Shown: positions 1-10,193, counted from the first letter of the stretch. The stretch: 64,000 nucleotides of DNA from Verrucomicrobiota bacterium JB022 (GCA_030673845.1 JAUTCQ010000013.1:40001-104000), one strand, 5' to 3'. Numbers and translations are program-made. Notes: a model not told the origin generated them from the letters alone.

Positions 1-2
1 AG

Positions 3-134
3 CGGCTTCAGGATGAAATCCTCGTGAAAGACTTTCTAAAGAACGGAAAGATGATCACCACATCGGATTCTCAATCTTTCGTCAAGAATGTTTTTCAACT
101 TTCTGAGAATTTTTCGTTTGGAAAAGAACAGTGA
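3..134 (+). CDS. possible 3' end of an upstream gene (43 codons, cut by window start)
   Basis: Frame 3 is open from the first bases to a TGA at 132-134 and would encode a hydrophilic C-terminus ending in FSFGKEQ. It has no start codon in view, so if real it is the tail of a gene lying mostly outside the window. Base composition is clearly more AT-rich than the rest of the window, which could mean horizontally acquired or simply non-coding DNA. I do not recognise a family; confidence is low because a 43-codon open frame in AT-rich DNA can occur by chance. Confidence 0.3.
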   Translation, partial: RLQDEILVKDFLKNGKMITTSDSQSFVKNVFQLSENFSFGKEQ

Positions 135-199
135 GAGCGAAGTGCTCTCGAAATCGGAAGGCAGAAGACACCGTACTAACGGGCTGTGTGCAAGTACTT

Positions 200-228
200 T
201 TGTGACAAATTTCAAAACTTCGTCACAA
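200..228 (-). terminator. inverted repeat just past the kinase stop codon
   Basis: TTGTGAC at 200-206 is repeated in inverted form as GTCACAA at 222-228 with 15 bases between. It lies 9 bases beyond the stop codon of the minus-strand kinase. It could act as a transcription terminator, although there is no long T run, or be an operator for an outside gene. Confidence 0.3.
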
Positions 229-236
229 GATGCTGA

Positions 237-2588
237 TCATGAGCCACTTGCTTCTACCTCTCGATCCTGCAATCGGGCGATCACTTCGATGATTTCAGCC
301 TTGTTGTAGGGCTTGCAGAGCGCGGCGTTGAAGCCGAAGCGCTCTGGCTCCCGCATTACAGGGTCGTCCCAGAGGCCGCTGGTGACGATGGCGGGCAGCT
401 GCGGGTAGGAAAGTCGCAGCTGTTGGATGACTTCCAGGCCTCCCATTCCTTCGACCACTGCCATGTCGAGGATCACGAGGTTGATGGGGCGGCCTTGTTT
501 CTCGGCTTCCTGAAAGGCTTTGAGCGCTTCTTCGCCGCTGGCGGTGGGGATGACTTTGTAGCCGGCGGGAGCCAGCAGGCGGGCGAGACCGCGTCGGATA
601 ATGGGTTGATCTTCCATCAGCAGCACGCGGGGGGCGCTTTCATCGGGCAGCGCGACGGGGTCTTCGAGCGTCTCTTCGGCGGCGGCCGGCGCTTCGGGCT
701 CATTCTCCGGCGGCGCGAGGGGCACGGCGGCGGGCAGGTAACAGACGAAGGTGGCCCCTTCCCCTATTTGCGAGCGGACACTGATGAGGCCACCATGCCG
801 CTTCATGATCGCATAGGTGGTGGCGAGCCCGAGGCCGCTGCCTTCTCGCTTGGTGGTAAAGTAGGGGTCGAAGACGCGATCGAGGATGTGAGGGGGAATG
901 CCGGGGCCGTTGTCCACGATCTCCAGCTTGAGGTAGCGCCCGGCAGGGAGGGTGAGGTTGTTGTCTTCCCCCAGGATGCAGTTGGAGAGGCGGGTCTCGA
1001 TGCGGCCGCCATTGGGCATCGCCTGCTCGGCATTAATAAAGAGATTGCTGAGCACTTGCACGATCTGGCCGCTGTCGGCGTCGCCCGGCCAGATGTCTTC
1101 TTCGCAGTGGTGCTTCAGGCGCAGGAGGCGGTTGCGGATTGTGAACTGGCCGACTTCCTTGACGAGGCGGCGCACGTCGAGAGGGGCCTTGATCGGTTCT
1201 TCGCCGCCTTGGGCAAAGGTAATGAGCTGGCGGGAGAGGTAGCGGGCCTGGTCGAGCGCGCCGCGGCAATCGTCGAGGTAGGTGGCGGCGGGGGAGTTTT
1301 TGACGCTTTCGCGGATCAGGGCCAGGCTACTGATGAGGGCACCGATGATGTTATTGAAGTCGTGGGCCACGCCGCCAGCGAGCACGCCGAGGGTGTCGAG
1401 GCGGTCGGCCTGGATGCGGATACGCTCGACTTGCTTTTGCGCGGTCACATCGCGGATGAAGGCGATGACCGTCGTCACGGCGCCGTCTTCGTGGCGCTCG
1501 GGCGCGAAGAGGGCTTGATAGACGCGCTGGCGGTCTTCCTCGCCGACCACGACTTCCTTGAGCTGGCGCTCCCGGCGCTCGCGCACAAGCTGGCACTGCT
1601 CGCTCCACACGGTATCCCAGGGGGCGTCGAGCTGGAGTTCCTGCCCGGTGCAGCCTTCAAACTCGGCGGGTTGGCGGCGGAAAAAGTCGCCCACCACGCG
1701 GTTGACGAAGAGGAAGCGGCCCCGGGTATCGAGGCGGGCAATCATCTCTGGCGCGTGCTCCGTCACTGCCTGCAGCTCTGCGGTGCGCTCGGCAATGGCG
1801 CGCTCGCGCTCAAGGCGCCCGGTAATGTCTTCCACGATGCGGAGCCAGCCGATCATGCCGCCCGCGTCGTCTGTCACCAGAATGACGGTGGTCTCGCCGA
1901 TAAAGATCGAGTCGTCGGCCCGACGGTAGGCTACTTTATAAGTAGTGGTGGTGCCGGCGTTGATTTCGCGCTGCCATGAGCCTTCGTGCTCACGAAAGAC
2001 GCGGTCGTCGTCGTAGAGCATGCCTGCCTTGCGGTTGATCACCTCATCGGAGCGGTAGCCGAAGTGGCGGGAGAAGGCGGGATTGACCAGCAGGATGCTC
2101 TGGTCGAGGCGCGAAAAAATGATGGCGGAGGGGATCGACTTGAAGATGGCGTCGAACTGCAGCCGCTTGTTGCGCAGGCGCTCCTCCAGGTGGCTGGCTT
2201 CGATCAGGCCGCGCAGGCGCTCGCGCAGGATACCGAGGCGCAGGGGCTTGGGGATAAAATCGGTCGCCCCGGCGTCGTAGGCGCGGCGCACGGCAGCCGA
2301 ATCGTCGAGACCGGTGATGATCAGGATGGGGATGCCGCGCCCTTTTTCCTTTTCGCGCAGGCGGCGGCAGACTTCGAATCCGTCGACGCGGGGGATGATG
2401 GCGTCGAGCAGCACGGCATCGAAATCTTCGCCCCGAAACCGCTCCAGTGCCTCGTCGCCGGTCTCCGCCTGCGCAACATTAAACCCGCGCCCCCTCAAGC
2501 CAAGAGCGATGGTCTTGCGCAATACAGCGTCGTCTTCGGCGACCAAGACTCTAAAGTCCGATCCCGGCCTGCCATTAACCTCAGACAA
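237..2588 (-). CDS. hybrid sensor histidine kinase (REC-PAS-PAS-HisKA-HATPase-REC)
   Basis: Soluble hybrid histidine kinase of about 783 residues, with no membrane segment, so it probably senses a cytoplasmic signal or receives phosphate from another kinase. Order: N-terminal receiver (about 12-130, phospho-acceptor Asp62 in VLLDAIIP), two PAS domains (about 145-395), a HisKA box with GGVAHDFNN (His409), an HATPase domain (DNGPGIP and GSGLGLA boxes) and a C-terminal receiver (Asp708 in VILDMAV). No DNA-binding output domain. I place the start at TTG 2588 because the longer frame, which opens at 2708, would overlap the divergent transporter start. The TTG has no good Shine-Dalgarno site, so the start is uncertain. 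The partner regulator is not visible here. Confidence 0.85.
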   Translation of the reverse strand: MSEVNGRPGSDFRVLVAEDDAVLRKTIALGLRGRGFNVAQAETGDEALERFRGEDFDAVLLDAIIPRVDGFEVCRRLREKEKGRGIPILIITGLDDSAAVRRAYDAGATDFIPKPLRLGILRERLRGLIEASHLEERLRNKRLQFDAIFKSIPSAIIFSRLDQSILLVNPAFSRHFGYRSDEVINRKAGMLYDDDRVFREHEGSWQREINAGTTTTYKVAYRRADDSIFIGETTVILVTDDAGGMIGWLRIVEDITGRLERERAIAERTAELQAVTEHAPEMIARLDTRGRFLFVNRVVGDFFRRQPAEFEGCTGQELQLDAPWDTVWSEQCQLVRERRERQLKEVVVGEEDRQRVYQALFAPERHEDGAVTTVIAFIRDVTAQKQVERIRIQADRLDTLGVLAGGVAHDFNNIIGALISSLALIRESVKNSPAATYLDDCRGALDQARYLSRQLITFAQGGEEPIKAPLDVRRLVKEVGQFTIRNRLLRLKHHCEEDIWPGDADSGQIVQVLSNLFINAEQAMPNGGRIETRLSNCILGEDNNLTLPAGRYLKLEIVDNGPGIPPHILDRVFDPYFTTKREGSGLGLATTYAIMKRHGGLISVRSQIGEGATFVCYLPAAVPLAPPENEPEAPAAAEETLEDPVALPDESAPRVLLMEDQPIIRRGLARLLAPAGYKVIPTASGEEALKAFQEAEKQGRPINLVILDMAVVEGMGGLEVIQQLRLSYPQLPAIVTSGLWDDPVMREPERFGFNAALCKPYNKAEIIEVIARLQDREVEASGS

Positions 2589-2706
2589 AGTATGAAAAGA
2601 ATAGCATGATTCCTGCGGAGGTGAAAGCTGAAAAGCGCTTCCAAACGCTCCACTTTCTCTTTGCGCAGCGTTGCCTCGCCTCCGGGCTTCTCTCAGCGTG
2701 AAGCCC

Positions 2707-3984
2707 ATGCGCGCGCTCCCGAAATCCGCCTGGGCCTGGGCCCTCTATGATTGGGCCAACTCCGCCTTCGCCCTCTCGATCCTCGTGATCTTCTACGGGC
2801 CCTTCTTTACCAGCTACTGGTACGATGGCCCCAAGGAGCAAGGGCTCTGGTGGGTCGCACTTAGCGTAACGGTCTCCAGCATCGCCGTCGCGATCCTTGC
2901 CCCCCTGCTGGGCGCAGTGATCGAGGGCGGGCGGCTGAAAAAGAAATGCCTGCTGGGCACGGCCACGCTGGGTATTGTCGCCACCGCTGGCCTCGCGGCA
3001 GTGCCCGCAGGGGCGTGGGAATGGGCACTCGGGATGCGCCTGCTCGCTTCGCTGGGTTTCTTTGGCAGCCTCGTATGCTACGATGCCTTGCTGACGGAGG
3101 TGTCGACGCGCGAAAACCGGCACTTCGTCTCCGGCCTGGGCTTTTCGCTGGGCTACCTGGGCAGCGTCATGTTGCTCATCGCCCAATTTGTGCTGGTGCA
3201 AAAGCCGGAACTGCTGGGGCTCGACGCAGCGGGAGCGGTGAAGGTGTCTTATATAACCGTGGCGCTCTGGTGGCTCGTCTTCACGCTGCCGCTGATCCTG
3301 TGGGTGCCGGAGCGCGCGGCCTCGGAACATCGCGACGGTATCCGCGCCGCCATTGGGCACACCTGGCGCGAGCTGCGCAGCACGGTCGGCTTTCTGCGCG
3401 CAACCCCCACGACAGCGATCTTCCTGCTGGCCTACTTCTTTTATACCGATGGGGCGAATACGCTCACCAACATGACGGCGACCTACGCTGAGGGCGCGGG
3501 CATCGCTTCGCAGGATTTGATGATGGCGATCATCCTGGTGCAATTCGTGGGCGTGCCCTGCGCGGTGCTGCTCGGCTTCCTCGGCCAAAAGATGCCGCCG
3601 CGCCTGCTGATTACCGGCTGTATCCTCGTCTACCTCGGGGTCACGCTCTACAGCTTCCGCCTCTCGCCCGTGCCGGTGGATCTATTTGGCTTCCAGGTCG
3701 GCTCGGTCTACATCCTGGCGGTGCTGATCGGCATCGTGCAAGGGGGGCTGCAGGCGCTCAGCCGCTCCTACCTCGCCAACGTGGTGCCGGAGACGCACAT
3801 CGGCGGATGCTTCGGCTTCTATAATATGCTGGGCAAAGGCGGTGCGATCATGGGGCCGCTGCTGATGGGCGGCTTTGCCACGCTCTCCGGCGAGCAACGC
3901 TGGGGCGCGCTGGCGGTCGGGATCCTCTTCATTATCGGCCTCGTGCTGCTCTGGCGCGCACCCCGGCCGGTCGCAGCGGCGTAA
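2707..3984 (+). CDS. MFS transporter, UMF1 (Atg22-like) family
   Basis: Inner-membrane protein of 425 residues with about 12 hydrophobic segments. The N-terminal ALYDWANSAFA motif is the hallmark of the UMF1 branch of the major facilitator superfamily, related to yeast vacuolar amino-acid effluxer Atg22. The substrate of bacterial members is not established, so export of amino acids or small metabolites is only an inference. The ATG at 2707 is chosen because it sits directly before the family motif; upstream in-frame starts would add a non-conserved leader. It is divergent from the first kinase, and its stop lies 4 bp from the stop of the second kinase. Confidence 0.85.
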   Translation: MRALPKSAWAWALYDWANSAFALSILVIFYGPFFTSYWYDGPKEQGLWWVALSVTVSSIAVAILAPLLGAVIEGGRLKKKCLLGTATLGIVATAGLAAVPAGAWEWALGMRLLASLGFFGSLVCYDALLTEVSTRENRHFVSGLGFSLGYLGSVMLLIAQFVLVQKPELLGLDAAGAVKVSYITVALWWLVFTLPLILWVPERAASEHRDGIRAAIGHTWRELRSTVGFLRATPTTAIFLLAYFFYTDGANTLTNMTATYAEGAGIASQDLMMAIILVQFVGVPCAVLLGFLGQKMPPRLLITGCILVYLGVTLYSFRLSPVPVDLFGFQVGSVYILAVLIGIVQGGLQALSRSYLANVVPETHIGGCFGFYNMLGKGGAIMGPLLMGGFATLSGEQRWGALAVGILFIIGLVLLWRAPRPVAAA

Positions 3985-3988
3985 ACGC

Positions 3989-6900
3989 CTACCCGAGCAC
4001 CCGCTCCAGCACCTTGCCGAGCGATTCCTCGGTGATGGGCTTGGCGAGATAGTCGTCCATGCCGGCTTCGATCGCCTTTTCGCGGTCGCCCTTCATCGCA
4101 CCTGCCGTCACCGCGATGATGGGCAGCTCCGCCCAACGTGGGTCGCGACGCAGCAGGGCTGCGGTTTCATAGCCGTCGAGCACCGGCATTTGCACGTCGA
4201 GCAACAGCACGTCAAAGCTGTCCTGCTCCAGGCGCTCCAGCACCTCGCGGCCATTGGAAACCACGGAAGCCTCGCAACCGCGCCGGCGCAGCATCAGGGA
4301 GATCACCTTCTGGTTCACCTGGTTGTCATCCGCCACCAGCACGCGCAAGGAGGCCAAAGCGGGGGCGGCATCGTGGGCCGTCCGCTCCGAAGGCAGACCA
4401 CCGGTCGCGCCGCCATCCTCCGCCAAACGACGGAGACTGTTGAGCACGTGGCCGGCCTTGAAAGGTTTCTGAATCATGATTTCGCGAGGGGATATTTGTA
4501 AGCCAGGTTTAAAGTAGCCTATGTAAGCCACTTTGGCCTGTCGAGCGTCATGATTTTCACGATACACATGGCGGATATTCTTTTCCGCTAAACACCGCTC
4601 CAGGAGCCAGGCTTCGTCTTCCGCCAAAACTTCGGGCAGATTACTATAGAACCCGTAATTCAAGCCTACAGGCTCCAGGATCATGCGCAAGGATTCACGC
4701 TGCGCGAGGTTGGGCTCGGCAATGTTCCAGCGCAGACCGCTGGCGCGCCCCAGGTCGAGAACCGGTGCACGAAAACCCGCCACCCGGCGCACCCGTACGT
4801 CGAAGGAAAAAGTGGCGCCGCGCCCCTCTTCGCTTTCGACCTGGATGCTGCCCTCCATCATGCGCACCAGCCGGTCGCAGATCGCCAGGCCGAGGCCCGT
4901 CCCGCCATATTGCCGTGCCGTCCCGGCGTCGATCTGGCTAAAGGGGCGGAACAGGCGGTCGCGCCGATCGCGGGGGATGCCGATCCCGGTATCGGAGACG
5001 GCGCAGTGCAGGCGCACGTGGTCGGCGTCTCGCAAGTCGGCCTCCGTCCAGATCCGCACGACAACCTCGCCCTCCTGCGTAAACTTGATCGCATTGCTCA
5101 GCAGGTTGAACAACACCTGGCGCATCCGGTTCATGTCGCCCACCACCGCCGGCGGCACGCGCGGGTCGAAGATCAGTGCCAGCTCCAGGCCCTTTTCCAC
5201 CGCCAGCGGCACCACCAGATCCAGCGATTCCTCCACACACTGCCGCACGTCGAAGGTGACAGCCTCCAGCTCCAGCTTGCCCGCCTCGATTTTGGAAAAG
5301 TCGAGGATGTCGTTGATCAGGCTGATCAGTGAAGTGCCGCAGACCTCGATCGTGCGCACAAACTCCCGTTGCTCCTCACTCAAAGGCGTGCGCGAGAGCA
5401 GCTGCGCCATGCCGATCACGCCGTTCATGGGCGTACGGATCTCGTGGCTCATGGTGGCGAGGAACACGCTTTTGGCGCGGTCGGCCGCCTCCGCCGCTTC
5501 CTTCGCCTTGCGCATGACCGCTTCCGCCTCCTTGCGCTCCGTGATGTCGGAGCGAATGGCAACGTAGCGGTCGATCCGACCGTCGGCATCCTTGAACGGC
5601 ACGATGGTACACTGCATCCAGTGCAGGCGCCCGTCTTTGGCCCGGTTGCAGATCTCGCCCCGCCACACATTGCCGGCCGCGATGACATTCCACATGCCGA
5701 TGTAAAACTCGGGCGGATGCACCCCGCTTTTGAGCAGTGCATGCGTCTGCCCCAGCAACTCATCCTGCCGAAAGCCGCTGTGCTCGCAAAAGAGTTCATT
5801 GGCGTAGGTGATCACGCCATTGGCATCCGTCACCGCCACGATGGCGTGCTGGTCGAGCGCGTATTTATGCCGCGACAGCTCACGCAAGGCCTGCTCGACG
5901 GCCGCCTTGCTCCGTCGCAACTCCGCCTGCGCCTCCTTGTAGGGCGTGATGTCGTGGAACATCAGCAAAAAGCCGTCGCGCTCGTCGATGTAGATCGAGG
6001 TCAGCGTGGCATCGGCCACAAACGAGGACCCGTCCATGCGTTGCAACAGACACTCCGAGCGACAGGAGCCCTGCACGCGCGCCAGCTCCATCAGCTCACG
6101 AAACTTGTCGTGCGAAGCCCGGCCGTCGGGCTGAAACTCCGGGGCGAGGTTCGCCCAGGCCTGCCCGGAAAGGTTGCTCTTGCGCTCACAGCGCAACAGC
6201 AGCAGCGCGGCGCGGTTGGAATCGAAAATCTCTACCTGGTCGAGCAAGACGATGCCACTGGTTGAATGCTCGAACACGGTCAGAAAACGGGCTGCGCTGC
6301 GCTGCGCCACCTCGGTCTGCTCGTTGAGGGTCGTCAACATACGGTTGAGGTTCGAACCCAGCTCGCCCAGCTCATCCTTGCGCGTCAGGTCGACCCGTGC
6401 ACTAGGGTCGCCCCCCGCCTGTCGCCGCACCGTCCGCACCACCTGGGAAATCGGGCTGATCAAGGTCCGCTCCAGATGGCCCGCCAGCCACAGCATCACC
6501 ACCAGGAAGAGGATCGTCCGCCCCACGCCCACCACACGCACGATCCGGGCCGCCCCCGCTTCCAGCGAAGCGGTATCCAGCTGCAGGATCACCGCCCCGC
6601 CCTCCGGCCCGATGATCGCATCCGGCTGGATCAGCTCGACCGGCTCCACATATTCCAGCCGCCGCTCCGGCAGATAAACCGAAGACGCCACCCAGCCGCT
6701 GCGCTCCGCCGCGCCCAGGGCATCGCTGACCGCACCCGGCGGCAGATCCCTGACCTTGACGCCCACCCATTCCGGGCGCGTCCCGCCGACGATCATGCCG
6801 TCCTGCCCCCGCACAATCAGGATCAGGCGCACATCCTGCACCTCGCCGGTGGTGTCGACAAAGCTGGAGAAATTCTCCGGGACCGACATCGTGCCCGCCG

Positions 6901-7081
6901 CCGTCGCCAGCGCATGGACGAGGAAATCTCCCCGCAGCGCCATCTCGTTCTTCAACTGGCTGGTCAGGACCCGGTTTACCACCCAGAAACCTGGAATCGT
7001 CAGCAAAACGCTGATCAGGATCAACGGGCCCAGCAGGTTCCAACGCATGCTGTGCCCCTTCAGGACCTCCCTCAGCCTCAT
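3989..7081 (-). CDS. membrane hybrid sensor histidine kinase with tandem receivers
   Basis: Hybrid kinase of 1030 residues. A first membrane helix (about 17-37) and a second (about 187-207) bracket a periplasmic sensor region of about 150 residues. Then come HAMP, two PAS-like domains, HisKA with TMSHEIRTPMNG (His546), HATPase (NLLSNAIKFT, DTGIGIP, GGTGLGLA), a degenerate receiver-like segment and an intact C-terminal receiver (Asp962 in LLLDVQMPVLDG). The degenerate segment keeps the final lysine-like IQKPF element but no convincing acceptor aspartate. ATG 7081 is preferred over GTG 7114 and ATG 7048 because GGGAGG lies 9 bases upstream. No Hpt domain or response regulator is next to it. Confidence 0.88.
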   Translation of the reverse strand: MRLREVLKGHSMRWNLLGPLILISVLLTIPGFWVVNRVLTSQLKNEMALRGDFLVHALATAAGTMSVPENFSSFVDTTGEVQDVRLILIVRGQDGMIVGGTRPEWVGVKVRDLPPGAVSDALGAAERSGWVASSVYLPERRLEYVEPVELIQPDAIIGPEGGAVILQLDTASLEAGAARIVRVVGVGRTILFLVVMLWLAGHLERTLISPISQVVRTVRRQAGGDPSARVDLTRKDELGELGSNLNRMLTTLNEQTEVAQRSAARFLTVFEHSTSGIVLLDQVEIFDSNRAALLLLRCERKSNLSGQAWANLAPEFQPDGRASHDKFRELMELARVQGSCRSECLLQRMDGSSFVADATLTSIYIDERDGFLLMFHDITPYKEAQAELRRSKAAVEQALRELSRHKYALDQHAIVAVTDANGVITYANELFCEHSGFRQDELLGQTHALLKSGVHPPEFYIGMWNVIAAGNVWRGEICNRAKDGRLHWMQCTIVPFKDADGRIDRYVAIRSDITERKEAEAVMRKAKEAAEAADRAKSVFLATMSHEIRTPMNGVIGMAQLLSRTPLSEEQREFVRTIEVCGTSLISLINDILDFSKIEAGKLELEAVTFDVRQCVEESLDLVVPLAVEKGLELALIFDPRVPPAVVGDMNRMRQVLFNLLSNAIKFTQEGEVVVRIWTEADLRDADHVRLHCAVSDTGIGIPRDRRDRLFRPFSQIDAGTARQYGGTGLGLAICDRLVRMMEGSIQVESEEGRGATFSFDVRVRRVAGFRAPVLDLGRASGLRWNIAEPNLAQRESLRMILEPVGLNYGFYSNLPEVLAEDEAWLLERCLAEKNIRHVYRENHDARQAKVAYIGYFKPGLQISPREIMIQKPFKAGHVLNSLRRLAEDGGATGGLPSERTAHDAAPALASLRVLVADDNQVNQKVISLMLRRRGCEASVVSNGREVLERLEQDSFDVLLLDVQMPVLDGYETAALLRRDPRWAELPIIAVTAGAMKGDREKAIEAGMDDYLAKPITEESLGKVLERVLG

Positions 7082-7254
7082 CGGGGCCAGCCTCCCAACC
7101 CAGTTTCGCCACACAAAACAGGCGGCTGCGCGACATCGAGCAACGCACCGGTAGAACTAAAAAGCAGCAGGGAGAAAAACAGCCTCAGCGAGATGAGCAT
7201 AAGCACGCAGACAGCGGCGCCATATGATCACTTAAGTCCTCGCTAGTCTAGCAC

Positions 7255-8775
7255 TTATCTCGTACGCAGAGCCTTTTCCAGCACTTTGATGATCTCCTCG
7301 ACCGGCTCCGTCCCTACCGACAAACGGAGTAAATCCGGCGCCAGACCTGCACGATCCAGCTCATGTCGCCCCTGAGGGTCTGACACCAGGTCGTAGTGGG
7401 CCAGGTAGATAAAAGGGCAGATCATGGAGAAGCTCGCGCCAAAACTCGGCGTCTTCGGCATGGCCAACCGGTCGTAAAAATCCTGCCATGGCGTATGGAG
7501 GACAAAGGAGATGATCGCACCCGGGCCTGGCGCACGTCCGTCGCGCCCCAGGCGCTCGAAATGCTCCACGCAAGCCGCCTGCCCCGCCCAGTAGACCGCC
7601 TTGACCTCCGGCTGCTTTTCCAGCCAGGCCACCACCTCTCGCGTATTGGCGTTTACCTGCTCCACGGTGTCTTCAAAGCGGTCGATCTCAAAGGCCAGAC
7701 GCTGCAGATCGGCCCAGAAGGGCGCGCAACGATGCCGGTCGACCAGCGCCGACACGCCCTCGTAAAAGCGCGAGGACGGGTTGACCGCCAGCACGCCGAT
7801 CATCACGTCCCCATCCGGCGAAGCATACTTCGTGAGGCTGTTGACGTGCAGGTCCGCATACGGGAAGAGGTGCATGTTGACGGGGCTCGCCAGCGAAGGA
7901 TCGAGCACCAGCGCCGCGCCATACTGGTCGGCCAGGGCGCGCAACCACGGCAGGTCGGGCGTCTGCACCAGCGGGTTGGTGGGGGCCTCGGTCACGATGC
8001 CAGCCACCCGGCGGCCCCGCTCGCGCATCAACGCTTCCAGCGCGTCGAGGCTGTCGACGCGCAACACCTTCTCCGGCTGCTGATAGCGCGGCGAGTATTC
8101 CTCCAGCAGGCGCGTCGTGTCCACATACAGCCAGCCCAGCTGGATCCACAGATCGCGCCCCTCCTTGGCCGCCACCGCACGCAAGGCACGGAAACCGGCG
8201 TAAAAGGCATTCATGCCACTGCGGCACAGGTAGATATCTTCCACCTCCGCGCCATAGAGCACCGAAAGATAGCCCCGGACCTTGGCATCGGCCACCATCG
8301 CCGGAGCCTCCAGGCGTGCCTCCGCATAAGGCTCCTCCAGCCCGCGCGCCACCAGCGCCGCCTCGGCCTGGCGCGAGCTGACCCCGCAGCCTGTGTGCAC
8401 GAGGAAGGCGCGCGCGCGGCGGACTGCATCTTGACCGGCCCCGCGCGGCAGGCACACCCACCACGCCCCATCGACTTCGGCCACATCGGCCCCTTTGGCC
8501 ACTTCGCCCACAAACTCCGTCCACTCGCGCACCGCCTGCTCGGTCGCGAGGCCAAAGCCCGCCCGCTCGCCCCAGCCCAGATCGCGCCACACCTCGGCCC
8601 GCCAGCGGCGGATCATCGGGTGGATGATGAAGCGGGGGTAGCCGCTTTCCATGGCCTGCAATACGCGCGGGTCTTTCTCTTCGTAGCCGATGACATCGGC
8701 GGCGGTGGGCAGGCTGACCGTTACGCTGTGCGGGCTGCCGGTGATCGAGTCGCCCAAGGGGAAGTGCTTCCCCAT
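7255..8775 (-). CDS. PLP-dependent enzyme of the Cys/Met metabolism (gamma-synthase-like) family
   Basis: Fold-type I PLP enzyme of about 506 residues, longer than the usual 380-400 of cystathionine gamma-synthases because of an N-terminal extension and an insert of about 100 residues. The Schiff-base lysine is Lys316 in NSLTKYASPDGD, and EAPTNPL is the conserved active-site stretch. The N-terminal VSLPTAADVIGYEEKDP segment is typical of a less studied branch of this family. The role may be sulfur amino-acid synthesis or breakdown; the exact substrate cannot be told. An in-frame TTG at 8805 would add 10 residues. It starts within 45 bp of the lysA-like stop, so the two genes are probably co-transcribed. 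Confidence 0.8.
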   Translation of the reverse strand: MGKHFPLGDSITGSPHSVTVSLPTAADVIGYEEKDPRVLQAMESGYPRFIIHPMIRRWRAEVWRDLGWGERAGFGLATEQAVREWTEFVGEVAKGADVAEVDGAWWVCLPRGAGQDAVRRARAFLVHTGCGVSSRQAEAALVARGLEEPYAEARLEAPAMVADAKVRGYLSVLYGAEVEDIYLCRSGMNAFYAGFRALRAVAAKEGRDLWIQLGWLYVDTTRLLEEYSPRYQQPEKVLRVDSLDALEALMRERGRRVAGIVTEAPTNPLVQTPDLPWLRALADQYGAALVLDPSLASPVNMHLFPYADLHVNSLTKYASPDGDVMIGVLAVNPSSRFYEGVSALVDRHRCAPFWADLQRLAFEIDRFEDTVEQVNANTREVVAWLEKQPEVKAVYWAGQAACVEHFERLGRDGRAPGPGAIISFVLHTPWQDFYDRLAMPKTPSFGASFSMICPFIYLAHYDLVSDPQGRHELDRAGLAPDLLRLSVGTEPVEEIIKVLEKALRTR

Positions 8776-8817
8776 GGCATCGGCGTTAAAGGGGCGGTAA
8801 GGCAAAGCAGTATGACT

Positions 8818-10077
8818 TTAGGCGAGTGAAACCTCGTTGGCCAGCATTTGCTCCAGCGTCTGCCGGCGGCGGACCAGCGCAAAGCTGCCGTCGCTGCGGC
8901 ACATGACTTCCGGAGCTTCCGGGAAGCTGTTGTAGTTCTTCGACGGCATGGCGGCGCAATACGCCCCCGTGTCGCGGATCAGCACAAAATCTCCCACCTG
9001 AGCCTCGGGCAGGCGACGGGGCTGCAGCGCCTCGGCGTCGCCCGGTGCGGGCGTCAGGATATCGCCCGATTCGCAGCAGTGGCCTACCAGAATGTAGTCC
9101 GCCTCGGCCGCACGCGGCTCTGCCGTCAGCAGCTCCATGCGGTGCTGTGCGCCATAGAGCGAAGGGCGCAGGATCTCCGTCATGCCCGTGTCGAGCTTGA
9201 GGAAGCGATAGCCCTCCGCGCCCGTATCCACAATATCCTGCACGCGCGAGAGCAGCGCGCCGGCGGTGGCAACCAGGTAGGTGCCGGGCTCGACTTCCAG
9301 CTTCAACTGGCGACCCGTCTCCTGGGCAAAAGCTTCGAAGCGGCCCTTCACCCGTGCACCGATCACCTGCAGGTCGGTCGTCTTTTCACTCGGGATACGC
9401 GCCACCTTGTAGCCGCCGCCGAGGTTGACCGATTCCACCGCCGGGAGGCGACGCACGATCTCGAGATTCAGCTCCACCACGCGCTCCCACACCTCCGGGT
9501 CGGTGCCCGAGCCAATGTGGCTGTGCAGGCGCTCGATCGTGAGGTTGTGGCGCGCCGCAATCTCGACCGCGCGGTCGAGCTGCGCATGCCAGACGCCAAA
9601 GCTGGAGGCCGGGCCGCCCACATTCGTACGGTTAACGTGGCCCGAGCCGAGGCCGGGATTCACCCGCAGGCCCACGCGGCCACCGGGGAAAGCCTGGCCA
9701 AAGCGCTCGAGCTGGTTCAGCGAGCAGGCGTTGACCTTGAGCCCCTGGCGCACGTATTCGGCAAAATTATCCGGCAGCTCCTGGGTCGAAAGCGAGATAT
9801 GCGAGGCCGGCACGCCCGCGCGCATCAGCCGCTGGACTTCGTAGCCGCTGCTGGCATCGAAGTGCAGCCCAAGCTGGTGGAAGAGCTCGATCACCGCCAG
9901 CGTGGGGCAGGCCTTGACCGCGAAACGGGCCGTGAGGCCAAAGGCGTGCGGGAAGCCCAGCACTTTTGCCGCCTGCGCCCGCAGTCGCTGCTCGTCGTAG
10001 ACATAGACGGGCGTACCGTGCGCTTCGGCCAGTTGACGGGCCTCCGAATAGCCAAGAAAGGGCTGCCAATCGCTCAT
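8818..10077 (-). CDS. lysA: diaminopimelate decarboxylase-like enzyme (group IV PLP decarboxylase)
   Basis: 419-residue alanine-racemase-fold decarboxylase. Visible motifs are the PLP lysine Lys55 in RFAVKACP, the HSHIGSG loop, the glycine-rich NLGGGYK phosphate clamp, and the C-terminal catalytic CCESGD and DTGAYCAAM segments that shape the active site across the dimer. It should convert meso-diaminopimelate to L-lysine in the cytoplasm. Related carboxynorspermidine or ornithine decarboxylases share the fold; the CESGD motif and length fit LysA best. The ATG start has no alternative nearby. Downstream is the gamma-synthase-like gene, upstream a divergent pdxH, so three PLP-linked genes are adjacent. 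Confidence 0.8.
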   Translation of the reverse strand: MSDWQPFLGYSEARQLAEAHGTPVYVYDEQRLRAQAAKVLGFPHAFGLTARFAVKACPTLAVIELFHQLGLHFDASSGYEVQRLMRAGVPASHISLSTQELPDNFAEYVRQGLKVNACSLNQLERFGQAFPGGRVGLRVNPGLGSGHVNRTNVGGPASSFGVWHAQLDRAVEIAARHNLTIERLHSHIGSGTDPEVWERVVELNLEIVRRLPAVESVNLGGGYKVARIPSEKTTDLQVIGARVKGRFEAFAQETGRQLKLEVEPGTYLVATAGALLSRVQDIVDTGAEGYRFLKLDTGMTEILRPSLYGAQHRMELLTAEPRAAEADYILVGHCCESGDILTPAPGDAEALQPRRLPEAQVGDFVLIRDTGAYCAAMPSKNYNSFPEAPEVMCRSDGSFALVRRRQTLEQMLANEVSLA

Positions 10078-10193
10078 GCGCCCAATCTGCCGTGCGGTCT
10101 CGCCGGGTCAAGCGGGGAGTAGGGCCCGCACCCTCGGAATATTGGATACCCCCCGCCACGCCGATTGACCTTTGCCGCCCCAGCCCCTATCTC

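Noticed and set aside
423-1979. 518-codon open frame on the plus strand
   Set aside because: It lies wholly antisense to the first hybrid kinase, whose domains are clear; long antisense frames are common at this GC content.
2581-3588. 335-codon minus-strand open frame over the MFS gene
   Set aside because: Antisense to a transporter with the YDWANSAFA signature; translation is His/Arg/Gln-rich.
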